Part shown: one piece after another, positions 1-9,307 of the stretch
Position numbering within the stretch: position 1 is the first letter of the stretch
How the letters are laid out: every line of letters begins with the position of its first letter
Origin: Trichomonas tenax
Lineage: Eukaryota; Parabasalia; Trichomonadida; Trichomonadidae
Length of the DNA: 19,050 bases
Reading direction: 5' to 3'
NCBI GenBank assembly: GCA_023091735.1
Contig: JALKBU010000982.1
Coordinates: forward strand, 1-19,050
Notes under the pieces: model-generated
Database searches by the model: none
What the model was told of the DNA's origin: nothing
What the model saw: the letters and a program-made list of their open reading frames with translations, nothing else
Translations under genes and position numbers: made by a program

Positions 1-221
1 ATTGTTTTCTTACCAATTACCAATTAGGTATATGCTCGTTGATGATAGAGTTGTGGCTCGTCAACAACACTAACCTGGATGTATTGGTTAGACAACAAAG
101 ATATTTATGACACTTTTTATAAAGGTGGCAATTTGCCCCCTCAAAAAGTGACAATTTATTTTTAAAAGTGACTTTAAGGTTCGTCCGTCACTTTTTGATG
201 TTCACTTTTGTCATAGACTCT
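1..221. repeat. Left arm of a long inverted repeat (partner 13747-13962)
   Basis: Read on the + strand, this segment matches the reverse complement of 13747-13962 over almost its whole length, about 90% by eye. Differences are a 7-bp duplication (ACCAATT twice) near base 15, a 2-bp gap and scattered substitutions. It contains at least five copies, in both orientations, of an AAAAGTGAC/GTCACTTTT motif (near 110, 144, 163, 187 and 202). Clustered subterminal motifs of this kind are typical of the ends of DNA transposons. The match runs to base 2 of the window, so the arm may continue beyond the edge. It may be a true terminal inverted repeat or one of two solo copies of a dispersed repeat; the sequence here cannot decide. 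Confidence 0.85.
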
Positions 222-2133
222 TCCGGTAGAAAAATCAAAAAATAGAAAAGAAAAAATATGCTACGCGCACAAATCAACCGGAATTCCTTTGCCATACGGC
301 GAGAATATTTATCTTTATGCTACCTCAAGTTCACACAAAATTTGCTCATTTGGAACATTACATATCAAATTTTCGACTTTACATGACAAATATCAGATAA
401 TACTGTTAAAAATGTGACTTTTGTTATTTTACATGTCAAAATTCGCTGAAATCTCAATGAGGCATGGAGATCCTCAAGTTAAATAGAAAAGCAAATGCTA
501 TATACATACTCAGCACCCCCTGAAAAGCACCAATTTCATATTAAAATAAATTGAAATACTAAATAAGTTAAATTATTGCTTTTTAAAAAAATACAAAAAC
601 AGAGTATCATATTCTTAAAATAATAATCTATAATCACACTGTTTATGAATGTATTAATTATAATTGATTTTGTTAATATATTTATAAATTTTGCGTTTTA
701 ATATAGGCTACATCTATATTATTAACATGCAGTTATACCTACAATAGATAAGAGAAGAGCTTCCATCATCTTCCAATACAAGATAGTGTTTGTTTAAGCA
801 AAATCATATTGGATTAGCGGCGTGGTCTTTGTTTGCAGAGATATTATTGATACCACTGTAAACAGAACTCCAGAAAGGCACGTAAATGTTTTAACAGATC
901 TATAGGGGGGTCACTTGTTAAAAATCGCAAAATTCAAAAGAGTAAACGAGAAAAAAAATTCAAGGAAACGGAAGTGTTTTCACTCTCAAATTTGGTTTTT
1001 AGCGACCAAAATTTGCAAAATTAGCATTATCATTATGTTATTGTTATGATAAACCATATTTTAAAAGGTGGATAAGGTTAAAAGTCACGTTTTTTTACAA
1101 TTTATTTGACACTGTTTACATTAATAAAATAGTATATTTGATTCTAATTATTTTCCATCGTTTTTATTTTGGAATACTTCATTTCTATTAATCAATAATT
1201 TCAGCATATTCATTGTGAGGCTATGAGTATAAGTTGGTGCATCACATTAAAAACATGTTATATGTACATGCATCTATGTATATTGTCGTCTCCGCAATGA
1301 TTTCGTCAATTTATAAATTTAATTAGAAGCTTGTATTATTTGTAATATGTTACCGTGTTGTTGGCATGTGATATATTTATAATAAATATTGCTATTTACT
1401 CAATAATAAGCTGATATCAAATTGTTAATGAAAAATATGAAACAATATTATATATGTTTAACACTACAACTATGTATGACAACCCATAAGAGTTATATTT
1501 GCCCATACATGTTTGATATGGTTCTGACTCCCAAAGTTGATACACTTCTATTCAAAACAAAGGTTATAACTTCTAAAAATAATTAAAAATATAATAGATA
1601 AATAGACCTGTTAATGCATATGCTTATCCGCGTACAGAAAAGCTTTTTAAAAAGAGTTTTTGATGATGAAGATTCTAAACAAAGTTTATACAATTAATTA
1701 TTTTATAAAGTTCAGAGAAATGTGCTTTGAATAAGAATATCAGCAAAGAAATTGCGCGTAAATGTCACACCTATTTAACAATAAAAGTGACAGGAACACG
1801 TAACTCTATTCAATTTTTCAATTGATTCTCACAAAACTTTGAAATTTTACACATTAAATGCGATTTCTTCATTCACACAATGATATAAAACATATCTCGA
1901 AAAATCAAAAAATAAAATATGATTATTTAAGATCATAGAAGCGATATTTGCCATTTGATTTTTATTGAATAAATAAAATTTTGAGAACTTCAGTATAAAT
2001 AAGTTTGAAAAGAAACACTCAATAATATTATGAACATAAATGGCTGCATGAAAATTGCAATTCCTTTTGTTATATTGTGGTGTTTTCATGCAAAAAAAGA
2101 TTCGAAATGATTATTTTTTAGCTAAAAAAAATC
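222..2133. other. AT-rich gene-free stretch upstream of the first Myb gene
   Basis: I see no supported gene in this stretch. It holds two copies of the TTTACATGWCA motif (378-388 and 428-438), a short hairpin with arms 987-996 and 1005-1015, and GTCAC-type motifs near 1762 and 1786 that may belong to the promoter of the Myb gene. One open frame of 80 codons on the minus strand (1847-2089) has low-complexity AT-rich codon content and is no longer than chance allows. Confidence 0.5.
378..438. promoter_or_regulatory. Pair of TTTACATGWCA motifs
   Basis: TTTACATGACA lies at 378-388 and TTTACATGTCA at 428-438, in the same orientation and 50 bp apart. The same 11-mer recurs upstream of the minus-strand gene at 11946 and elsewhere in the window. 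No gene start is close to this pair, so it may be a relic promoter or part of a repeat. The regulatory role is inferred from recurrence only. Confidence 0.35.
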
Positions 2134-2712
2134 ATGGATAGACTTCTGCCTTCAGGGATGCCACCAAATGCGGATTCATTTGGAAGCAAGTCGAAATTCA
2201 CGCCTGAGGAAGACCAGAAGCTGAAATATCTCGTTGAGATGTCGAATCACAAATTATCATGGAAAGAAATTTCTATGTTTATGAGAACTCGCACACCGCG
2301 ACAGTGCAGAGAAAGGTACCAGAACTACTTGAGTGATAGTGTTAATCATCAAGAATGGACTGGAACTGAAGATCAATTGTTATTGAATCTTTATTCACAA
2401 CATGGAAAGAAATGGAATGTGATTGCAAAGTCTTTGCCAGGAAGAACCGGCAATGCAATTAGAAACAGGTGGCAATGGCTTCTTAAAAAACAAAATGTTC
2501 CTATCACTGACAAATCAACACCTATACTCAGGGCAAAGAATCTCAGGACACAGATATCTTACAATGGAGCCCAGATTGCCAATCAGCAACCCAATTCAGG
2601 CGTTAATTCATATGACGACTTCTTTGTTAACATCGTTGGAAACTTCTTCCAGCCTGGAAAAACTTCCGGTTTCTTCGAAAACGAAGAAGAAACTAACATA
2701 TTTGTTAATTAG
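2134..2712 (+). CDS. R2R3 Myb DNA-binding protein (192 aa)
   Basis: This is a small nuclear transcription factor with two Myb repeats. Repeat 1 spans about residues 21-66, with the three helix-core aromatics at F22, W43 and Y62. Repeat 2 spans about 73-117, with W75, W94 and W113. The recognition helix of repeat 1 carries RTPRQCRERYQNYL, a form shared with the second Myb in this window, and repeat 2 carries GRTGNAIRNRW. The remaining ~75 residues form a polar tail with aromatic-acidic patches (YDDFF, FFENEEE), possibly an activation region. Trichomonads encode large families of such proteins, several of which bind core-promoter or iron-response elements. The start is the first ATG after a run of A; the preceding bases give AAATCATGG, so an initiator-like TCA overlaps the ATG. 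The gene ends in TAG. The family is certain; its targets cannot be read from the sequence. Confidence 0.93.
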   Translation: MDRLLPSGMPPNADSFGSKSKFTPEEDQKLKYLVEMSNHKLSWKEISMFMRTRTPRQCRERYQNYLSDSVNHQEWTGTEDQLLLNLYSQHGKKWNVIAKSLPGRTGNAIRNRWQWLLKKQNVPITDKSTPILRAKNLRTQISYNGAQIANQQPNSGVNSYDDFFVNIVGNFFQPGKTSGFFENEEETNIFVN

Positions 2713-3022
2713 ATTTAATATAGAAAAAGATATAAGTTTATTAGTAACGTTCGGAATGATCCTTTGTTCCTTTCGCTTACGTCGTCCATTTATGAATCAA
2801 TTTAGAACAAAGGAAGTGAATCAGATGATCTAAATTTTTCCACTAAAGTTCAATGCTGCCAATTACTTGAATTCTGGATGAAATTAGTATTTCAAATCAA
2901 AAACTTATTTACTTGACAAAAAGAATTTAATATCTCAACGAAAATTAAATATCATGGATTCCTATTAAGCTAAAGAAAGAATAAATGATGAATTTGTTAA
3001 TAATATTTACTTGATTCACTCT
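2713..3022. other. Spacer between Myb gene and ubiquitin pseudogene
   Basis: This 310-bp AT-rich spacer shows no gene or repeat that I can support. It would carry the 3' untranslated region of the upstream Myb gene. Confidence 0.5.
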
Positions 3023-3206
3023 TTAGAAGCCACCACGATGTCTTAAGACTAAGTGAAGTATTGCCATCTTCGAGCAGCTTATCCTCAAAGATTAAGCGCT
3101 GCTATTCCGGTGGAATGCCTTCCTTGTCATGGATCTGGGCCTTGAGGTCTTCGAATCTGTCTGTTTGCTCAAATTCAAGTGTGATATATTTTGCAACGAA
3201 GATTTG
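3023..3206 (-). pseudogene. Decayed ubiquitin gene copy
   Basis: On the minus strand, reading from 3206, the frame gives QIFVAKYITLEFEQTDR, then FEDLKAQIHDKEGIPPE, a TAG stop (plus-strand 3102-3104) where ubiquitin has Gln, then QRLIFEDKLLEDG. A one-frame shift follows, and the end reads LHLVLRHRGGF before TAA at 3023-3025. Intact ubiquitin is a 76-residue, nearly invariant protein conjugated to targets by its terminal GlyGly. Here about three residues are missing after QIFV, roughly a dozen are missing between LEDG and the LHLVLR tail, and the initiating Met is not in frame. The GlyGly end survives. I infer a dead copy, probably one unit fallen out of a polyubiquitin array or a reinserted copy. 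No neighbouring intact unit is visible; the 100 bp upstream may hold further eroded fragments, but I could not align them. Confidence 0.88.
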
Positions 3207-3246
3207 CCCATTCAAACAAAATACATTTTGGATGCAAAATAATTGA

Positions 3247-4259
3247 AGATCTTCAACAAACTTTTCCTGAAAATCTCAATTTATTTGCCATCTTAAAGGA
3301 TGCATAACATCACATGTATTGCTTCTGGTGGCTTGCTGTCATGGATGAATATCTATAATGTTAACTCTTCTATATATCAGTCCACAATTAATGATTTCTG
3401 TTGTCATGGTATATGGAGAAAAATATGATTTTGTTGCAAGGAAAAAATGAAAATTTTTTAAAAATCGCCTATGGGTAATAGCCTGTCTAATCATGGTAAT
3501 TTTCAACTTTTTTCACATTCATTCAATGACTGATATATCTATAGATCATATTTACAAAAATGAAGAAAATCCCATCAAAAACTCAACTCCTGAAATACCG
3601 TACTCCATCTGTAGCGAAATTGCATATACAAAGACAACCAATCAAAAGATTAAAATTGAAAAATTGTTCAAAATAGTTCCCATGCGATAATCAGGCTATG
3701 TCGAAACATTCTACTTATTAAAAATGATATTAGTAAACATTAAATTAGTTTTAAACGTCATTTGAACAATGTGATAAATATAACATATAATCTTCAAAAT
3801 GCATGTGGACACTGCATCGGAATTGTCATCCACACTGTGCCATTCGTTCATCAATCGAATGCAGCAGAGCCAATTATTGATTTATTCAATTGTAAATATA
3901 AACCTTTGTAATGTTATTGGCAAAGAATCTCATTAGATTTTTATCGAGGCAGAATCGATCGGGATCGCCCTCTCAGATCCAAAAGATGAGTTTTTAATCT
4001 AATAATTTGTTGTTTTAGTTATTGTAAGTAAGCGCTTAGATATATTGTGTCCTGTCTTGGCTGGCTTTTTTAATCGTATCATATGATACAATTAAATGAA
4101 TTTTCGTGATCGGAAAATTAATTATAATTATAAATTAATCTTCTTCCAAAATAAAAAAGATAATACCTAAACAGGGCCAATTCGGATGAAATTATAGATT
4201 GAAAGTCAGACTCTTGTTATTGATATTGAAAATTAATGGCAAAAAAAAAAATATGTGTT
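3247..4259. other. Gene-poor stretch with a small inverted-repeat element
   Basis: No supported gene is visible in this 1-kb stretch. A 65-codon open frame (3493-3690, +) sits between short inverted repeats (3478-3496 and 3680-3699), but its length is within chance expectation for AT-rich DNA. The rest is AT-rich sequence without a recognised element. Confidence 0.45.
3478..3699. repeat. About 220-bp segment bounded by imperfect ~20-bp inverted repeats
   Basis: ATAGCCTG at 3478-3485, followed by ATGG at 3493-3496, mirrors CCATG at 3680-3684 and CAGGCTAT at 3692-3699. The inner parts of the arms match with small gaps. Size and layout resemble a tiny non-autonomous element, but no target duplication is clear, and a chance pairing in AT-rich DNA cannot be excluded. 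Confidence 0.35.
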
Positions 4260-4691
4260 CTATCCCCAGTAGTACAATGGCTTTCTTCGTGGTGATATAT
4301 GACTTTCTGGCATTAATGGCTTCCTTTGCGGAAGAGAAACTAATTCACCCAATTTCTTAGAACTCTCTGATAAAAGTTCATGTGCCCTTTTACGTGCTGC
4401 AACTTTTTCTATTATTTGGTTATCTTTAAAATGCTTGTCTTCTTTTTTAGAAGCCGCTGATTTTGTCTTATTAAATCTCATTAAACGAACAGATTCTCTG
4501 AAGTCCTTCTCCAAATACGCGGACATGTCTGAAGCGTATTTGTTGTGCATGAACTCAAAAAACGTACGAGTTTGTCTCGCATAATCGTCCAACATGTGGT
4601 TTCTCCTTGGTCTGACGGTATATGAACAACGTGTACTTCGTGGAAATTTAGGAGAAGAAGGCTCTGAGATAGAAAACGAATTCTCAGACAT
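4260..4691 (-). CDS. Unknown basic 143-residue protein, divergent from the SPEF2-like gene
   Basis: I do not recognise a family. The protein starts with a Ser/Pro-rich segment (residues 1-25). A likely helical middle with aromatic and charged residues follows (YARQTRTFFEFMHNKY, about 37-53), then a Lys/Ala/Glu-rich helix (about 76-110). It ends in a Pro/Arg-rich tail closing with YYWG. There is no signal peptide or membrane span. The codon composition and an open frame of 143 codons on a strand otherwise full of stops support a real gene. The start ATG is preceded by ATCATCG, giving an initiator-like TCA 5 bp upstream. It shares a 319-bp divergent intergenic region with the 924-residue axonemal-type gene, which hints at co-expression in flagellar assembly; that is inference only. 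The stop is TAG. Confidence 0.75.
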   Translation of the reverse strand: MSENSFSISEPSSPKFPRSTRCSYTVRPRRNHMLDDYARQTRTFFEFMHNKYASDMSAYLEKDFRESVRLMRFNKTKSAASKKEDKHFKDNQIIEKVAARKRAHELLSESSKKLGELVSLPQRKPLMPESHISPRRKPLYYWG

Positions 4692-5010
4692 CGATGATTT
4701 TCAAAATCTGGCACTTTTTTGTACAATGTCGCTTTTTGGTCTTACATAAACTGTATTTTTCCGATTTTCCTTCAAATATAGCATTGACATTATATGTAGA
4801 TAACAAAAATAAATAAAAATTGAATTTCTGATATCCATAATATTCGAATATGTCACTTTTTATCATCTTACATCAAATTGTGGATTTTCGGATTTTCACT
4901 TGAAAAACAGCATCAACATTGTATCCAAATAACGAAAATAATGATGAAAGTCGAAAATATTAATTTTTCAGATATAACGTATACAAAAATTACTTTTTGT
5001 TTCGAGGGAA
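4692..5010. promoter_or_regulatory. Divergent promoter region with an imperfect tandem duplication
   Basis: The 319 bp between the two divergent starts contain two related copies of about 115-130 bp, beginning TGTCGCTTTTT at 4727 and TGTCACTTTTT at 4851. Each runs on through TCTTACAT, a GATTTTC block, AGCATNNACATT and ATAAC-AAAATAA. The two copies are therefore offset by about 124 bp. Duplicating the block would give each gene its own copy of any shared element. The TGTCACTTTT word also recurs elsewhere in the window. Promoter function is inferred from position. Confidence 0.6.
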
Positions 5011-7785
5011 ATGGTTCCGCCAAAACTAGTGAAACCACCTCCTCCAAAGTCAAAGGGCATCAGCAAGCAGCCCACTAAAGGCAAACTGCTGAAAGGAAAA
5101 GGAAAAATAGAAATTTTGCCACCTGAAGAGGAAAATCCAGCGCCAGTGGAGCCAGAAAAGCCGCCAAAACCGCTGTGGACGACGACAATCAAAATTTTGC
5201 CAATAGAAGATGCGGAATTACATAAAGAATTGTCGATGAAAAGACGCGAAAAAGACAAACAAAAGCATATGGAGCATTGCCAGGAAGCTCTTTATGATAT
5301 ACTCGCATTCGCATTCGAAACTATAAATGATCCAGATCCAAAAGCAATCAGAAGAGCAAGAATTCAATTTCACGAAACTGAGCAGTTGAGTGATAGGCCT
5401 CAAACAACGATATCAATTCGCCCCTCAAATACTGCTTCGATTCCGAAAACAAGATCTTCATATTTCTCACCTCCACCGCCACAAAAAATGTATGCGATTC
5501 CATATCAACAAGCGCTTCAAAATTTGCTTAAAATCGTGTCGAATGATAAACTTCAGTACGATGGGAACCCGGAGATCGATCAGTTACTACAAAAATGCGT
5601 TCAACAAAGCGAAATTTACAAAAAACAAACTTCACCGCCTGAAAAATGCAATTTCCCATTTGTAATATGCATTGCTGGAAGCAATTATTCAGGTAAAACA
5701 ACAATTGCTCAGTATTTGCAATCATTTTTGAAAGTTCAAGTTGTCGAATTTAATTCAACTGAAAGTCATCTTCAATCGAGTGACAAATTCCATATTATTA
5801 CGGAAACAGACGACAAAGTTAATCTCCAAACAATCACCACTATTCACCAGAACTTAGAAGAAAACGAAGGTTTAGTTTTAGTAAATTATCCACAAAATAA
5901 GTCACAAATCGGTCAATTAGAGAAAATTGTTTTAGGAAGAGGAAGTAAGACGCTGGGTGGTATCTCAGCATTCATAAAAACAGAGTTAACACCTGAACAA
6001 GAGCAAGAAATATCAAATCAAAGAATATATGACAAGAAAACAGGACAAATTCTCGGCAAAACATTCTTCCCACCAGACTTTCTGTCTGAATCATACACTA
6101 AAGAAATCGAAATGACTGATTATCCTAAGGATACTGAAAATATGAATGCTAAAGCAAACGCAAACATCGCAAACTTAGACAAATCTTTCAAGAAAGTTAC
6201 GCATATACAAAATGTTGGATATCTTCCGTTCGTCACAGATTTATACACAATGCTCAATGATTTATTATTTAAGATAATCGAAGGACGTCCAAACCAAGAA
6301 ATCAAGCCTCCAGTATTCAAATTCGCGAATAAGAAAGAATATCTTTATTCGAAGTTCTGCAGTGATTTTTTGGAACATTGGTCGAAAGATTTAGTTCCAA
6401 TATTTGGAAAAGACTTAGGATCGAAATATTCTGATCTTTCCAGCCTCAACAGACACATAATGAATGTAATGAGCATCACAAGAGACAGATTCAACCTCAA
6501 AATCAATGTCAAAGATGAAAGAGAATCAATCACAGATAAATTCATTCATAATCAAATCAGTCAATCAAAATATTTCAATGATATTTGGGATCTCGCAAAT
6601 TCCAACAGAGACAAACAAACAGAGGAATCAGAGAAAATCATTAACGCTGTTGGTCTCAATGCTTCTAAAGCATTAACAAATGAAGATGCTGAAGTAGTGT
6701 TTAAATCATTGCTAAGTCGTTTCCAAGTTATGATGCATATTTCCAGTAAATATAAATCATATCTTCATGAGCCAACAGAGGCTCCTCCAGAGATAACAAC
6801 ACCTGAAATAGCAACAATGGATGAACTCGATATGAAGAAAGCCGCTCAAATGTTATATATCGATGTTGAAGGCAATGGAAGTGTTCCATTACCAGAATTT
6901 CTCGTTCCAAAACAAAAGAATCGTCCACAGCCTTTGATGTGCACTCCTATAGGCGGTGCAAAGATTATGACACCAGGTGTTGCCCAAAACAAGTCTAAAC
7001 TCGCTCAACACGGATCAATGACATATTCAACAGTTGTTAAACCAACAAATATCACAAGAGATGTCGCCAACGGCTCAAATTGGGATGTTCCAACAGAGCT
7101 CAACACGATCCTCTCAAAGTCTACTGCTGACTTCAGAGAAATTGATGAAGACATTACAGAGTTGGATACTTTAATCACGACAATTGCTGAATTCCTCCAA
7201 ATTTGCACAACTAAAGCAAACTCGGACTTTCAGAAGACGGAAATTCAAGTTTTAGAATCAATCTTTCATCAATTTATTGTTGAAAAGAATAACATTGATC
7301 ACTTAGTTAGCCAAGGCAAAGCAATACTTCAGAAAGAGTTCAAAGATATCATCACAAGAAAGCATCAACATGAGATGGAAAAGTTCTCGGGAAAATTCCT
7401 CAAATATCAGGATAATCCACGCAGTCCAAAGCCTATTTTCGAGTATGATCACAGCGATCTCGCTGAGCATCTCAAGGTGTTATCTGATAGAGCTGGAGGA
7501 ATTCCAAATCCAGATTATCCGGCGCATTTGACTCACGAGAAGATGGAGAAATTATTCGAAGAGTCAGATAAGATGAAAGTTTACATCAATCTCGCTGAGC
7601 TGATTGAGACTGCGAAGAGAGCTGAATTCGATGATGCTGACTGTGCTGAGCTCGAATTGATTGCAAGAATGACATCAAATCCGGATTTCATTCAAGTTGG
7701 TCCTCTGAGACAGATTATCGCAAATGTTTCTCAAAATTCTTCCGCTCCTTTGGTTTCACAGAGGCCAAAGACATCTATATACTAA
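5011..7785 (+). CDS. SPEF2/CPC1-like axonemal protein with adenylate-kinase-like and EF-hand parts (924 aa)
   Basis: A Pro/Lys-rich N-terminus (1-55) leads to a charged region, then a P-loop at 223-231 (GSNYSGKTT, the Walker A form). LVLVNYPQNKSQIGQLEKI (288-306) resembles the nucleotide-monophosphate side of adenylate kinase, where 'GFPR' normally occurs; the Arg is replaced. NQRIYDKKTGQIL (336-348) resembles the kinase lid (R-x-x-D-x-x-TG). A near-perfect EF-hand loop follows at 618-629 (D, E, N, G, S, V and E in register), suggesting calcium binding. The C-terminal 250 residues are helical and charged. This order of adenylate-kinase-like fold then EF-hand matches the SPEF2/CPC1 family of the central-pair C1b projection in motile flagella, though the N-terminal calponin-homology domain of that family is absent. 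AK8/AK9-type kinases are alternatives. The start is the first ATG in frame and the stop is TAA. The P-loop and EF-hand are firm; the family name is a probable inference. Confidence 0.9.
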   Translation: MVPPKLVKPPPPKSKGISKQPTKGKLLKGKGKIEILPPEEENPAPVEPEKPPKPLWTTTIKILPIEDAELHKELSMKRREKDKQKHMEHCQEALYDILAFAFETINDPDPKAIRRARIQFHETEQLSDRPQTTISIRPSNTASIPKTRSSYFSPPPPQKMYAIPYQQALQNLLKIVSNDKLQYDGNPEIDQLLQKCVQQSEIYKKQTSPPEKCNFPFVICIAGSNYSGKTTIAQYLQSFLKVQVVEFNSTESHLQSSDKFHIITETDDKVNLQTITTIHQNLEENEGLVLVNYPQNKSQIGQLEKIVLGRGSKTLGGISAFIKTELTPEQEQEISNQRIYDKKTGQILGKTFFPPDFLSESYTKEIEMTDYPKDTENMNAKANANIANLDKSFKKVTHIQNVGYLPFVTDLYTMLNDLLFKIIEGRPNQEIKPPVFKFANKKEYLYSKFCSDFLEHWSKDLVPIFGKDLGSKYSDLSSLNRHIMNVMSITRDRFNLKINVKDERESITDKFIHNQISQSKYFNDIWDLANSNRDKQTEESEKIINAVGLNASKALTNEDAEVVFKSLLSRFQVMMHISSKYKSYLHEPTEAPPEITTPEIATMDELDMKKAAQMLYIDVEGNGSVPLPEFLVPKQKNRPQPLMCTPIGGAKIMTPGVAQNKSKLAQHGSMTYSTVVKPTNITRDVANGSNWDVPTELNTILSKSTADFREIDEDITELDTLITTIAEFLQICTTKANSDFQKTEIQVLESIFHQFIVEKNNIDHLVSQGKAILQKEFKDIITRKHQHEMEKFSGKFLKYQDNPRSPKPIFEYDHSDLAEHLKVLSDRAGGIPNPDYPAHLTHEKMEKLFEESDKMKVYINLAELIETAKRAEFDDADCAELELIARMTSNPDFIQVGPLRQIIANVSQNSSAPLVSQRPKTSIY

Positions 7786-8282
7786 CTTAATTTTGTTGTA
7801 CATTGTTTATTTTGTATTTAAATTCTTTATCTTTTGTTTCTTTATTCCATTAACTTCAAATGATTTTTTTAATTAACTATATTTCATTACACGCTCATTA
7901 ATGATACTTCTAAATGTACCAAACAATAGAGAATGAACTGCATACATCAATCCAAGAAATTAAAATGTTTGTTGATGAGTTTATTCATCTATGCAGCAAT
8001 GATTATATAAATAATTTTTTTATTTAAATTTGTTGTTTCACATTATCAAACAGAGATCGATATCTAAAAATGATTAAAACGTATATTGCATGAACTGAAT
8101 ATAGCAATAGAAAAAGTTAAATTGCTTGAAGATGATCATATTCTTCTAAACAGCGATTTTATTTTTACATGATTTATTTTTTATTTAAATTTGTTATCTA
8201 TCGCTATATAAAATAAATTAAGACTTAAAAATTATAAATAATTATAGTATGTAATCTATATATATTAATGTACTGAAGAAAA
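7786..8282. repeat. 3' flank with two imperfect ~110-bp direct repeats
   Basis: After a T-rich 3' flank, two related blocks lie at about 7934-8045 and 8092-8205. Each begins TGAACTG and ends TTTATTTAAATTTGTT. In one frame each, they read similar short peptides (ELHTSIQEIKMFVDEFIHL against ELNIAIEKVKLLEDDHILL, then S-(N)-D-[YF]-I). Similarity at peptide level hints that the blocks descend from duplicated coding DNA, but both end in stops after about 30 codons and no start is convincing. Confidence 0.5.
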
Positions 8283-8903
8283 ATGCTATTTATTAATCCC
8301 ATTATTCAGAACGATGATGTTTGTTCGAACGATGAAATCAAAAAGTGGCATAAGTTTAATGGAATAAGTTTTCTCACAGATGCGATTGACTTCAAAGGAT
8401 ACAAAATATAAAAATTCAATGGATCGAATTGAATCAGAATCTTCCACCACGATGCGCGAAACAACATTTATTTCAGTACAAATCAAACAATTCGTTGTGA
8501 ACAAGTAGAATTCTACAACAGCGGCGATATATTCAGTTCTCTTGGATATTTGAACGAAAGATTTCGCATTAACGGAAGATATAATTTTATTCTTCATTAA
8601 CCAATCAATTTACCGAACGATTATTTCCTGTTTTATCAAAGCTCACATCCTCTGTATTCATTTACTGTAGATGATTTCGAATTTGATTCATCTCACTTAA
8701 ATCAATTCAATTATAGCGATCCAAGATATTCTACTCTGTCATTTGATGGTCTTGCATTGTCTATATATTATTCTACGTTGATTGATGGTAATTTAGACGC
8801 GTATTACCATTATTCAATCGGAGCAAGTGAATATTGGCCGAAACCGAGTTTTTTGCCTGTCCGCCTTATTTTCAAGCCCAATGCGTCGATTTGTGGGTTC
8901 TGA
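8283..8903 (+). pseudogene. 206-codon frame broken by three in-frame stops
   Basis: From ATG at 8283 a single frame runs to TGA at 8901-8903 with only three internal stops: TAA at 8409, TGA at 8430 and TAA at 8598. In DNA this AT-rich, about one stop per 12-15 codons is expected by chance, so some 14-17 would be expected. The encoded residues also look protein-like, for example IRIFHHDARNNIYFSTNQT and DGNLDAYYHYSIGASEYW, rich in Tyr, Phe, Asn and Asp. No frameshift is needed. I do not recognise the family; the aromatic, beta-strand-like composition would fit a secreted or surface domain, but that is a guess. It could be a recently inactivated gene. General stop-codon recoding is unlikely, since neighbouring genes end at TAA and TAG. 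Confidence 0.65.
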
Positions 8904-9054
8904 TTGGCTAATTTCAAGTATTGAATAATTTTCCTTCATTTAAAGAAATTTAGACTTGCCTACCAGCATGATATCACAGCATTACCTCAGTAAGGTTAAT
9001 GTTATATGTTTTCATTCTCCTGTATGATTCATAGATCTCAAAAAAATAAAATGG

Positions 9055-9060
9055 AAAAAA
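9055..9060 (-). terminator. RNA polymerase III terminator of the tRNA gene
   Basis: Six consecutive T (plus-strand A at 9055-9060) follow directly after the discriminator base of the tRNA on the minus strand. This is a standard Pol III stop and supports the tRNA gene being functional. Confidence 0.8.
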
Positions 9061-9134
9061 CGCTATCCTGGGGACTCGAACCCCAAACCCTTGGATTAAA
9101 AGTCCAAAGCTCTATCCTGTTGAGCTAGGAAAGC
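9061..9134 (-). tRNA. tRNA-Lys(UUU)
   Basis: The minus strand folds into a full cloverleaf. The acceptor stem pairs GCTTTCC with GGATAGC, with one T-T mismatch at 4:69. The D stem is GCTC/GAGC. The anticodon stem is TTGGA/TCCAA around loop CTTTTAA, with anticodon TTT at 34-36. The T arm is GGGG-TTCGAGT-CCCC. The internal promoter boxes are intact: A box TAGCTCAACAGG and B box GGTTCGAGTCC. There is no intron and CCA is not encoded, as expected for a eukaryotic nuclear tRNA. A T6 terminator lies immediately downstream. The acceptor mismatch is slightly unusual and could be repaired by editing or simply tolerated. Confidence 0.96.
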
Positions 9135-9307
9135 TTTACATTAACTTTGTTATTAATCATTACATCATAGGTTTTTCTTTCTTCTACTCTTTTCATAATT
9201 CTTTTTGTAATTTTAAAGCCGCAGATGTTTTCAGATATCGATAATGAATAAAAGCTATTGAAAATATACGCTATCATCGAAATTATATATTTGATATAAA
9301 AAATATC

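Noticed and set aside
1847..2089. 80-codon minus-strand open frame
   Set aside because: Length is within chance for AT-rich DNA, composition follows base content, and it lies where the Myb promoter should be.
2423..2833. 136-codon frame overlapping the first Myb gene
   Set aside because: It is an alternative frame of the Myb coding DNA and has no motif of its own.
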